From positions 1 to 5,063 of the forward strand of contig CALXUL010000230.1 in NCBI GenBank assembly GCA_944391635.1: a stretch of DNA of 5,063 bases. The letters run 5' to 3'. Under the pieces are notes generated by a model. It was not told the DNA's origin and ran no database searches. It saw only the letters and a program-made list of their open reading frames with translations. Made by a program: the position numbers and the translations under genes. Positions 1 to 5,063 of this stretch are shown one piece after another. Numbering within the stretch: position 1 is the stretch's first letter; each line of letters opens with the position of its first letter. The stretch is from an uncultured Clostridia bacterium. Lineage in GTDB: Bacteria; Bacillota; Clostridia; UBA1381.

Positions 1-2706
1 AATCTTGAGTATTATTACAGCAGTGTAACTGAAGCTGGTGCATCGTTTATTGTTGTTTCTCCTGTTACAAGATGTACGTCCGGTAATTTTTCTTCGGGAG
101 AATGGACACCGTCGCTTACACAATATGCTGACGCCGCAAAGAATTTCGTTGAAGAGAAAATTTCACAAGGTGCGGATAATATCGCTTATATTGATTTAAA
201 TACATCGCCAGCTGAATTTTTAACAAGCGAATATACAAGAATGGTAAATAGTGGCTATGATTATTCAAGCAATGCTGCAAGATTCTACTATTATGTAAGC
301 AAGAGTTATCAGAGCGACTATACACATCCGAACGATTACGGTGCAGATAATTTTGCAGCTATTGTAATGGATGAAGCAAAGGATATTGTTACTGCTGCGG
401 ATGGGTATGTTTTAACTGTACAAGATGATACTGACGCAGTGCGTATAGATGCATTTTATGATAGCCAGGGAGCACTTACAAATGTAACCGATTGCACAAT
501 CATGCTCCAAAGCGGTGAAAATATAATACCGAAAGAGGATGGGGCAAAAACCTTTGTTTGGGAAAGTTATGATACGATGAAACCGTATACTTTAGGGTAT
601 GCCACAGAATCAATAAAAGCACAGGCAGAAGTTTTAAGACCATTTATTCAAGGCAGTAAGGATAAAGACGGAGAATTGGTAAGTGAGGAAATTTTCTCGG
701 CAGGAAAGGCTCCTAATAAATTCTATCCTGACCCGTTGGTTGAGGTTGTAAAGTACCCATATCCAATAATATTGGAAGATATAACCTTTAATGAGAATAA
801 TAGTCCCGAAACTGTTTCTGGAAGGTGGGTTGCATCAGACCTTCAGTGCGTATACGCATATGTTAAGTTTGATATATACACATCATCCGGAGAACTGAAA
901 GCAAGTGTTATGTCGGATAATTTCTTTGATTATTCAGGCACTGAAAATCAGACCCTTACATTTACAACCTCCGAGGTTTATGACAGCAGTATGGGAGATA
1001 CATTTAAAGCATACGCTGTTGAATATATTGATGACGGAACGCTTACAGATACAGTTGTTTCAACCACGCTTACCGAGGATAGCCTGATAGATATTAAAGA
1101 TACTCTTATTTCTGATGATTTCTCGTCATATGGAATAACCGGAGTAATACTTGGTACAAATGGCTGGAGCAGTGCCGGAACGGGAGAATTTAATCTTACA
1201 GAAGACAGCGCAGCTGAATTTGTTTCGACTGATATAACAAAAACTTGGTACGTATATAATAATTTCTCGGCGGTATCTTCAGGACAGCTTATGGTTAAAT
1301 TTGATTTGAGGTATACAAGCGGAACTATGTCATTATATCTTACAGACGGTTCAAAGGCACCGAATAACTGGCCGCCGAGTTTGTATCCGCTTAAAGTTTA
1401 TACTAATAATGGAGAGGTAAAGGTTGCTCTTGACGGAACTGATGTATGCAGTATAAATAAAGGTGAAATGACAACAATAAAACTAATTGTTGACATTGAT
1501 TACGGTAAGTATTATCTCACGATAGCAGGCACAACTTATACTCAAGATATACCGCAGTTTGATACAACTGAGCAGCCTGTTCCTGAAAAACTTGGATGTA
1601 TTGCATTTATTGCAAATAGACACGATGCAGAGTATACTCTCGATAATATTACTGTTGCAACACTAAACACTCCGCAGTTGCCAGAGTATGAATTATCGCT
1701 TTTGGCAAACGATAGCAATTACGGTACTGTTTTGGGCAGCGGAACGTATCCTATGAACGCAACTGTTACAGTAAAAGCAGTACCTAATGACGGATATGTA
1801 TTTGTAGGGTGGTTTGATGAGAATGACAGCTTGTTCTCTGAAGCGGATGAGTATAGTTTTAGGTTAAGAAATACCGTTGTGTTAACGGCAAAATTTATGA
1901 AACAGTCTGGGCTTAGCGGAGTAGTGGATTATGAAATAGCAACAGAAAAGGGAGGTCTGCGTGCTGAGGCTGGCGAAACACTCCAGCTTAATATTGCAAA
2001 CCCTGTTGACGAAAATAATAATCCTGTATCAGGAATTGAAAATACTGATGCACAGTGGTCTTGCGATGAGCCGGGTGTTTCTATTTCAGAAAGCGGCTTA
2101 ATTACAGTTGACAGCTATACGATACCCGAAAACTCAATTGATTCTATAAATGTAACCTGTGTATTAAATGGCATAGAAAAGACAGTTTCTGTGACGGTAT
2201 ACTCATATGCTTTCTATGAAAAAGTAAGCGAATTTACAAACTATGACGGCAGAATAGTAAATTACGGCGGAAGCGATGCTATGATATTTGGCGGAGACCC
2301 ATCTGTGGATGTAACTAATCTTTATAAGATGGGAGATACCGTAGCGCTTGACGGAAGCGTAACGCTTAGTTATAAGCATGCCTGGTCAGGTCCAAAAACC
2401 GCAGAACAAAGACGTACCTTAAACTTTAAGGATGAAGATGGAAATACGGTATTCTCGCTGTATTATGTTTGGGGCGGACTATTTGTCGGAAGCACCGAAC
2501 TGCCCGACGCTGTAAGTAAAGACGTATGGTCAGATGTTGTGATTAAGTTTGACACTGATACAAAAACAGTAACAGTAACTTCGGGCAGTAACTCCGCACA
2601 GATGTCATATACGGGCGATAACATTGCTGCAATTGAGTTTGTAGCTAAAAAAGTTGCTCCGGCTGAAAGATACTTAGGTATAAGCGAGATAATAATTGAA
2701 AAATAA
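1..2706 (+). CDS. Modular secreted SGNH/GDSL esterase, rhamnogalacturonan acetylesterase (CE12)-like, 5' partial
   Basis: The frame is open from base 1, so the start, signal peptide and catalytic GDS serine block lie upstream; the first ATG at 241 is internal. Residue numbers count from base 1. Residues 1-130 are the end of an SGNH hydrolase: VVSPVTR (18-24) matches the conserved P-V-T-R strand of rhamnogalacturonan acetylesterases, and D106-Y-T-H109 followed by a G-A pair is the family's block V Asp/His catalytic pair. Then come a beta-sandwich with a W-x-x-x-x-x-M-K-P ending (about 131-200), a second sandwich (252-355), a concanavalin/laminin-G-like domain (371-555), an InlB-type B-repeat with the GYVFVGWF core (563-634), an Ig-like/BIG2-like domain (641-737) and a last beta-rich module (738-901). 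I see no dockerin, LPXTG or C-terminal membrane anchor. Likely role: extracellular removal of acetyl groups from pectin. The family call rests on motifs; the accessory domain names are fold-level guesses. Confidence 0.8.
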   Translation, partial: NLEYYYSSVTEAGASFIVVSPVTRCTSGNFSSGEWTPSLTQYADAAKNFVEEKISQGADNIAYIDLNTSPAEFLTSEYTRMVNSGYDYSSNAARFYYYVSKSYQSDYTHPNDYGADNFAAIVMDEAKDIVTAADGYVLTVQDDTDAVRIDAFYDSQGALTNVTDCTIMLQSGENIIPKEDGAKTFVWESYDTMKPYTLGYATESIKAQAEVLRPFIQGSKDKDGELVSEEIFSAGKAPNKFYPDPLVEVVKYPYPIILEDITFNENNSPETVSGRWVASDLQCVYAYVKFDIYTSSGELKASVMSDNFFDYSGTENQTLTFTTSEVYDSSMGDTFKAYAVEYIDDGTLTDTVVSTTLTEDSLIDIKDTLISDDFSSYGITGVILGTNGWSSAGTGEFNLTEDSAAEFVSTDITKTWYVYNNFSAVSSGQLMVKFDLRYTSGTMSLYLTDGSKAPNNWPPSLYPLKVYTNNGEVKVALDGTDVCSINKGEMTTIKLIVDIDYGKYYLTIAGTTYTQDIPQFDTTEQPVPEKLGCIAFIANRHDAEYTLDNITVATLNTPQLPEYELSLLANDSNYGTVLGSGTYPMNATVTVKAVPNDGYVFVGWFDENDSLFSEADEYSFRLRNTVVLTAKFMKQSGLSGVVDYEIATEKGGLRAEAGETLQLNIANPVDENNNPVSGIENTDAQWSCDEPGVSISESGLITVDSYTIPENSIDSINVTCVLNGIEKTVSVTVYSYAFYEKVSEFTNYDGRIVNYGGSDAMIFGGDPSVDVTNLYKMGDTVALDGSVTLSYKHAWSGPKTAEQRRTLNFKDEDGNTVFSLYYVWGGLFVGSTELPDAVSKDVWSDVVIKFDTDTKTVTVTSGSNSAQMSYTGDNIAAIEFVAKKVAPAERYLGISEIIIEK

Positions 2707-2747
2707 AAGTGATAATTTTACGCATTATTTGAAAGGCAGCAGATGAT

Positions 2748-3485
2748 ATGAAAGGCAGAATACACTCAACGGAATCTTTTGGTACGGTGGATGGACCCGG
2801 TATAAGGTTTGTGGTATTTATGCAAGGGTGTCCTATGCGGTGCCTGTATTGCCATAATCCAGATACCTGGCAGGTTGATTCGGGTGAATTAATGAATACA
2901 GAGCAAATACTTGATGAATATGAAAAGTGCCGTGCGTTTTTAAGCGGAGGAATAACGGTTACAGGCGGTGAGCCGCTTTTGCAGATAGAATTTGTTACTG
3001 AGCTGTTTAAAAAGGCAAAAGAAAAGGGTATACACACTTGTCTTGATACATCAGGGGTTTGTTTTAACCGTAAAAAAATTGATTCATATGACAGGTTGAT
3101 GGAAGTATGTGACCTTGTAATGCTTGATATAAAGCATATAGATGAAGCTGAGCATATAAAACTGTGCGGACATTCAAACAAAAATATTCTGGATTTTGCC
3201 GAATATATATCACAAAAGAACGTTGAACTTTGGATAAGGCATGTTGTGGTTCCGGGCATAACCGACAGCGAAGATGAATGGTATAGAATTGGATGCTTTC
3301 TTGCAAGGCTTCAAAGCTTAAAGGCAGTAGACGTACTTCCGTATCATGATATGGGAAAAACCAAGTATGACGCACTCGGTATAAAATATCCGCTTGAGGG
3401 TGTAGAACCTCTTGATAAAAAAATTGCTGCCCGAGCAAAAGAAATTATATTAAAAGGTATTAGCGATACTGTAAAAAATAAATAG
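2748..3485 (+). CDS. pflA: Pyruvate formate-lyase activating enzyme (radical SAM glycyl radical activase)
   Basis: Complete 245-residue radical-SAM enzyme. It would use a [4Fe-4S] cluster and S-adenosylmethionine to place the glycyl radical on pyruvate formate-lyase in the cytoplasm of an anaerobic cell. The N-terminus has the family hallmark S-F-G-T-V-D-G-P-G-I-R (10-20), then the cluster motif C28-x3-C32-x2-C35 followed by H-N-P-D-T-W. The SAM-binding GGEP is at 73-76, LDTSG at 99-103, DIKH at 127-130, and RHVVVPGITD at 164-173. There is no extra ferredoxin-like Cys insert after the first cluster, and the length is that of PflA; both favour PflA over activases of glycerol dehydratase or benzylsuccinate synthase type. 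The start follows AAAGG at 2732-2736. It lies 41 bases after the esterase with no terminator between, so it may be co-transcribed. No pflB is in the window, so the partner is inferred. Confidence 0.93.
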   Translation: MKGRIHSTESFGTVDGPGIRFVVFMQGCPMRCLYCHNPDTWQVDSGELMNTEQILDEYEKCRAFLSGGITVTGGEPLLQIEFVTELFKKAKEKGIHTCLDTSGVCFNRKKIDSYDRLMEVCDLVMLDIKHIDEAEHIKLCGHSNKNILDFAEYISQKNVELWIRHVVVPGITDSEDEWYRIGCFLARLQSLKAVDVLPYHDMGKTKYDALGIKYPLEGVEPLDKKIAARAKEIILKGISDTVKNK

Positions 3486-3490
3486 GTTTT

Positions 3491-3526
3491 AAAGCGGCGG
3501 TTTCAAAAAAGAAAACGCCGCTTTTT
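3491..3526 (+). terminator. Intrinsic terminator after pflA
   Basis: AAAGCGGCG (3491-3499) pairs perfectly with CGCCGCTTT (3516-3524). After one G-A mismatch the stem continues for four more pairs around a six-A loop (3505-3510), and a run of five T follows (3522-3526). It begins five bases after the pflA stop, so it ends the esterase-pflA transcription unit. Confidence 0.93.
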
Positions 3527-3557
3527 ACATAATAAAATAATACTTGAATAATACAGC

Positions 3558-3586
3558 TTGTATTAAATTTTTTACTATGTTATAAT
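3558..3586 (+). promoter_or_regulatory. Sigma-A promoter with extended -10 for the small Cys-rich protein
   Basis: TTGTAT (3558-3563) and a perfect TATAAT (3581-3586) are 17 bases apart, and TGT directly before the -10 gives an extended -10 element. Transcription should start near 3593, leaving a leader of about 70 bases before the ATG at 3662. The region between the pflA terminator and this gene is otherwise AT-rich with no other clear signal. The -35 is imperfect, but the extended -10 compensates. Confidence 0.7.
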
Positions 3587-3648
3587 TTTTTTAATAATTA
3601 TGAATGGATTTTGTGTTTTGAAACGTATTATAAGTGAAAGATAAAATT

Positions 3649-3655
3649 GAGGAGG
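3649..3655 (+). promoter_or_regulatory. Strong ribosome binding site that sets the start at 3662
   Basis: GAGGAGG lies six bases before the ATG at 3662. A longer reading from the TTG at 3647 would place this Shine-Dalgarno inside the coding region and add MRRNI in front of a normal signal peptide, so the ATG is the correct start. Confidence 0.9.
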
Positions 3656-3661
3656 AATATT

Positions 3662-3892
3662 ATGAAAAAAATACTTTTTATATTGGTTGTTGCCTCGGCA
3701 TTTACAATTGCTGTGTCAGTTGGTGCAGCAGGCTTTTGTGGCAGAGGTTATACAGACAAAAATAATAATGGGGTTTGCGACTATTTTAACAGCGAAAACA
3801 GAGGAAGACGGTTTTTGGATGCGAATGGCGATGGGGTTTGCGATTATTGTACGGGAAATCTTGGAAACTGTACTTGTAATAACAGCCAATGA
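3662..3892 (+). CDS. Small secreted Cys-rich protein with two calcium-loop-like repeats
   Basis: A 76-residue protein of unknown function. Residues 1-22 are a signal peptide (MKK, hydrophobic core, likely cleavage after VGA or VGAA), so it should leave the cell; there is no lipobox. The mature part holds two copies of a 21-residue unit: Y30-T-D-K-N-N-N-G-V-C-D-Y41 and F51-L-D-A-N-G-D-G-V-C-D-Y62. Each has acidic or Asn residues at positions 1, 3, 5 and 9 of an EF-hand or Excalibur-like D-x-N-x-[ND]-G loop, plus a Cys. Six cysteines (26, 39, 60, 63, 70, 72) suggest disulfides or metal binding outside the cell. It has its own promoter and terminator. After the TGA the same frame continues for 19 codons (RCGLGCGKRYGQ and so on) to a TAG at 3950-3952, three bases before the terminator. 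The ancestral or recoded product may therefore be 96 residues. Calcium binding is inferred from the loop pattern only. Confidence 0.75.
   Translation: MKKILFILVVASAFTIAVSVGAAGFCGRGYTDKNNNGVCDYFNSENRGRRFLDANGDGVCDYCTGNLGNCTCNNSQ
3768..3848 (+). repeat. In-gene direct repeat, 63-base period
   Basis: An 18-base block at 3768-3785 recurs at 3831-3848 with one difference; the shared core is ATGGGGTTTGCGA. The offset is exactly 21 codons and in frame. It underlies the two NGVCDY/DGVCDY protein repeats and points to an internal duplication of the coding unit. Confidence 0.85.
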
Positions 3893-3910
3893 CGTTGTGG
3901 GCTTGGCTGT
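3882..3910 (+). other. Hairpin enclosing the TGA stop
   Basis: ACAGCCAA (3882-3889) and TTGGCTGT (3903-3910) are perfect inverted repeats of 8 bp around a 13-base loop whose first three bases are the TGA stop. No T-run follows, so it is not a terminator. It could influence termination of translation or mRNA stability, or it may be chance. It does not match the usual bacterial selenocysteine element, in which the stem follows the TGA. Confidence 0.5.
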
Positions 3911-3955
3911 GGCAAAAGATATGGTCAGTATAAGGGGCAAAAATTCGAATAGTTT

Positions 3956-4003
3956 AAAAGGGCCTTTTGCTAAGGGTAAATCCTTTGGCAAGAAGGCTTT
4001 TTT
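3956..4003 (+). terminator. Long intrinsic terminator after the Cys-rich protein gene
   Basis: A stem of about 20 bp, with a few G-U pairs and one bulge, folds 3956-3976 onto 3982-4003 around a TAAAT loop. Its base is AAAAGGGCC against GGCTTTTTT, ending in six T (3998-4003). It starts three bases after the second in-frame stop (3950-3952). That tight spacing suggests the gene once ended at the TAG rather than at the TGA 60 bases earlier. Confidence 0.9.
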
Positions 4004-4010
4004 GTTGTAG

Positions 4011-4050
4011 CGAAAAATAGCATTTACTTGCGAAAAAAAGCATTGACAAC
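4011..4050 (+). repeat. Tandem direct repeat, 20-base period, overlapping a -35 box
   Basis: CGAAAAATAGCATT (4011-4024) and CGAAAAAAAGCATT (4031-4044) match at 13 of 14 bases, exactly 20 bases (about two helical turns) apart. The second copy runs into the TTGACA box. The phased A-tracts resemble an UP element or a pair of binding sites for a transcription factor. No regulator is identified. Confidence 0.6.
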
Positions 4051-4071
4051 AAGATTTTCAAATGTTATAGT
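4043..4071 (+). promoter_or_regulatory. Near-consensus sigma-A promoter, stranded next to the insertion sequence
   Basis: TTGACA (4043-4048), a 17-base spacer and TATAGT (4066-4071) make the strongest promoter in the window. The start point should be near 4078, about 35 bases before the ATG at 4113. It reads toward the insertion sequence, so after the four-codon frame its transcript would run antisense through the transposase gene. Confidence 0.85.
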
Positions 4072-4080
4072 CGGCATGAA

Positions 4081-4097
4081 AAATATAATTTATATTT
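4081..4097 (+). promoter_or_regulatory. 17-base palindrome between promoter and ribosome binding site, possible operator
   Basis: AAATATAATTTATATTT is a perfect 8-bp inverted repeat around one central T. It lies a few bases after the predicted transcription start and directly before GAAAGGAG. A repressor bound here would block early transcription, and as RNA it could form a weak AT hairpin beside the ribosome binding site. AT-only palindromes also arise by chance, so the operator role is an inference from position. Confidence 0.45.
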
Positions 4098-4112
4098 GAA
4101 AGGAGACCAACT

Positions 4113-4127
4113 ATGATTTGTCAATAG
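4113..4127 (+). pseudogene. Start of an interrupted gene (or four-codon leader), MICQ then stop
   Basis: AAAGGAG (4099-4105) sits seven bases before an ATG, behind a strong promoter and possible operator, which is a full set of gene-start signals. The frame nevertheless ends at once: Met-Ile-Cys-Gln-TAG. The sequence that follows is very AT-rich, without a reading frame, and leads into the tail of an IS110-type element. The most likely reading is that the element inserted just after the start codon and the rest of the gene lies beyond it, past the right edge of the window. A true four-residue leader peptide is the alternative. Confidence 0.5.
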
Positions 4128-4182
4128 AAAAATGAAAACTTTTTAAAAATTTTTTGTAGCTAAAAAAGTGTATAGCAAACAA

Positions 4183-4200
4183 AGCATCTTGCAAGGTGCT
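4183..4200 (-). other. Short hairpin in the insertion sequence right end
   Basis: AGCATCTT (4183-4190) pairs with AAGGTGCT (4193-4200), giving seven usable pairs (one wobble pair in the transcript) around a TGCA tetraloop. It lies 33 bases beyond the transposase stop. It could be part of a terminator for the transposase message, a structured element of the end, or a piece of a bridge RNA. No long T-run follows on the minus strand, so terminator function is doubtful. Confidence 0.4.
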
Positions 4201-4233
4201 GTCCAAAAATTGAATATAGTAAAAAGATAGGAC

Positions 4234-5063
4234 TTAGGTTAAATTAAAAACCACATTATCAGTCATCATCTTATGTATAACGCGAACAAGTTTGTGTGCT
4301 ACATGACCAAGAGCATTGTAATGCCGCCTGCCTTGAGAAACTTTTAGTTCATAATAATCCTTAAAGGTTTGATTAACTAAAGTGGTCTGCCAAGCAGCGT
4401 TGATTAAAGCATATCTAAGTAGCTTAGAACCTCTTTTTGACATTCTGGTTTTAGCAGCTTTGAAATTGCCTGATTGGTAAACAGACGGGTCAAGACCGGC
4501 ATAAGCAAGAAGTTGGCAAGGTTTTTCAAAACGGGATATATCACCGATTTCGCCGATAATCATTGCACCGTTTAAAAATCCAATGCCGGGAATGGTTTTA
4601 ATGACAGAATCCATAGACTCCATAATATCTTTAATTGTAGCTTCAATCTCAGCTAATTGCTGAGTGAATAATTCAATTTGATTTATGGATTGCAAAATTT
4701 GTAAACCTATGGTATAATCATTAATGCCGACGGATTGTGATGCAAGCTCTTTTAAATGTACAGCTTCAGACTGTTTAAAGTGTCCCTTAGAGGACTTGTG
4801 TAGAAGGTTAGTGAGCCTAGTGAGATGCATGGAAGCAAAACCGTCGGCACTTTGTACATTTTTGAGCAAAGTATAACAAGTCTTCGTGTGTATGCCTGAT
4901 TTGAAGAAATACTGCAATTCAGGGAAAACCAAATCGACATAAGATACTAACTGAATTTTAACCTTTGTTCTGGCTTTCATCAGTTTTTGACGGAAGCGGC
5001 AAAGGTTTTTTAATTGCAGGGAATCGTAATCACGCTTAGAAAATAAGCGATAATGATTAAGAG
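4234..5063 (-). CDS. IS110-family transposase (5' partial)
   Basis: Reads leftward. The frame is still open at the window edge, giving 275 visible residues; the Met at 4978-4980 is internal, since coding sequence resembling the family (HYRLFSKRDYDSLQLKNL) continues upstream of it. Numbering from that Met, a central helical, coiled-coil-like stretch (about 70-128) precedes the C-terminal IS116/IS110/IS902 domain: PGIG at 131-134, G-E-I-G-D-I-S-R-F (143-151), AYAGLDP (159-165), YQSG (168-171) and MSKRGSKLLRYAL (180-192). Ser181 lies where this family has its catalytic serine. The RuvC-like DEDD domain at the N-terminus, expected in a protein of roughly 350-430 residues, is mostly off the window. 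The C-terminal part shows no stop or frameshift, so the gene may be intact. With its bridge RNA the protein would catalyse excision and insertion. Confidence 0.93.
   Translation of the reverse strand, partial: LNHYRLFSKRDYDSLQLKNLCRFRQKLMKARTKVKIQLVSYVDLVFPELQYFFKSGIHTKTCYTLLKNVQSADGFASMHLTRLTNLLHKSSKGHFKQSEAVHLKELASQSVGINDYTIGLQILQSINQIELFTQQLAEIEATIKDIMESMDSVIKTIPGIGFLNGAMIIGEIGDISRFEKPCQLLAYAGLDPSVYQSGNFKAAKTRMSKRGSKLLRYALINAAWQTTLVNQTFKDYYELKVSQGRRHYNALGHVAHKLVRVIHKMMTDNVVFNLT

Larger units (their letters stand above)
4128..5063 (-). mobile_element. IS110-family insertion sequence, right end and most of the transposase (partial)
   Basis: The element is recognised from its transposase (4234-5063, minus strand). 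The non-coding segment at about 4128-4233, downstream of the transposase, should be its right end. IS110 elements generally lack long terminal inverted repeats and target duplications, so the exact edge cannot be read; the boundary given is the end of the broken upstream frame and could lie anywhere from 4116 to about 4230. The left end and the transposase N-terminus are past the window edge. In this family a structured bridge RNA from a non-coding end guides target choice; I cannot tell which end carries it here. Confidence 0.75.

Noticed and set aside
2300..2706. Dockerin or cell-wall anchor at the esterase C-terminus
   Set aside because: No duplicated calcium loop, LPXTG motif or membrane segment is visible; the protein ends in a beta-rich module.
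2645..3438. Minus-strand open frames opposite pflA
   Set aside because: They are shadows of a clearly conserved radical-SAM gene and show no recognisable family or start signal.
3647..3661. Alternative TTG start adding MRRNI to the Cys-rich protein
   Set aside because: It would bury the GAGGAGG ribosome binding site inside the gene; the ATG at 3662 is six bases after it and begins a normal signal peptide.
3890..3892. Genome-wide use of TGA as a sense codon
   Set aside because: The esterase, pflA and transposase use TGG for tryptophan and contain no internal TGA, so the standard code applies; any recoding would be local.
3687..4010. Overlapping 107-codon plus-strand frame
   Set aside because: It is out of frame with the signal-peptide protein, has no ribosome binding site, and runs through the terminator hairpin.
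4011..4050. CRISPR-like repeat
   Set aside because: Only two short copies with no spacer of normal length; the arrangement fits promoter-proximal sites.

Overview
The window looks like low-GC Firmicutes DNA, most likely from an anaerobic, polysaccharide-degrading Clostridia-type gut or rumen bacterium. The grounds are AT-rich codon use, strong Shine-Dalgarno sites, a large modular secreted esterase, a pyruvate formate-lyase type activase and an IS110-family transposase. No species can be named from the sequence alone.

Layout. (1) 1-2706, plus strand: the 3' part (901 residues) of a large modular extracellular protein. Its N-terminal end is the tail of an SGNH/GDSL esterase resembling rhamnogalacturonan acetylesterases (CE12), followed by a string of beta-sandwich, laminin-G-like, InlB-type and Ig-like modules. 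The catalytic serine block lies before the window. (2) 2748-3485: a complete radical-SAM glycyl-radical-enzyme activase of the PflA type, 41 bases after the esterase and ending at a clear intrinsic terminator (3491-3526). (3) 3558-4003: a self-contained small transcription unit with an extended -10 promoter, a strong ribosome binding site, a 76-residue secreted Cys-rich protein with two calcium-loop-like repeats, and a long terminator. The reading frame continues past its TGA for 19 Cys/Gly/Lys-rich codons and stops 3 bases before the terminator, so the TGA may be a recent nonsense mutation or a recoded codon. (4) 4011-4127: a near-consensus promoter (TTGACA, 17 bases, TATAGT) preceded by a 20-base-period direct repeat and followed by a 17-base palindrome, a strong ribosome binding site and an ATG, but the reading frame closes after only four codons. 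(5) About 4128 to the window end: an IS110-family insertion sequence, transposase on the minus strand, with its N-terminal catalytic domain off the right edge.

The simplest reading of parts 4 and 5 is that the insertion sequence entered a regulated gene immediately after its start codon and left its promoter stranded and firing antisense into the transposase. The esterase is suited to deacetylating pectin outside the cell, and the activase to mixed-acid fermentation of the released sugars. That link is contextual only, since no pflB or other pectin gene is visible here. I see no tRNA, rRNA, CRISPR array or obvious riboswitch, and no convincing new defence or other multi-gene system.
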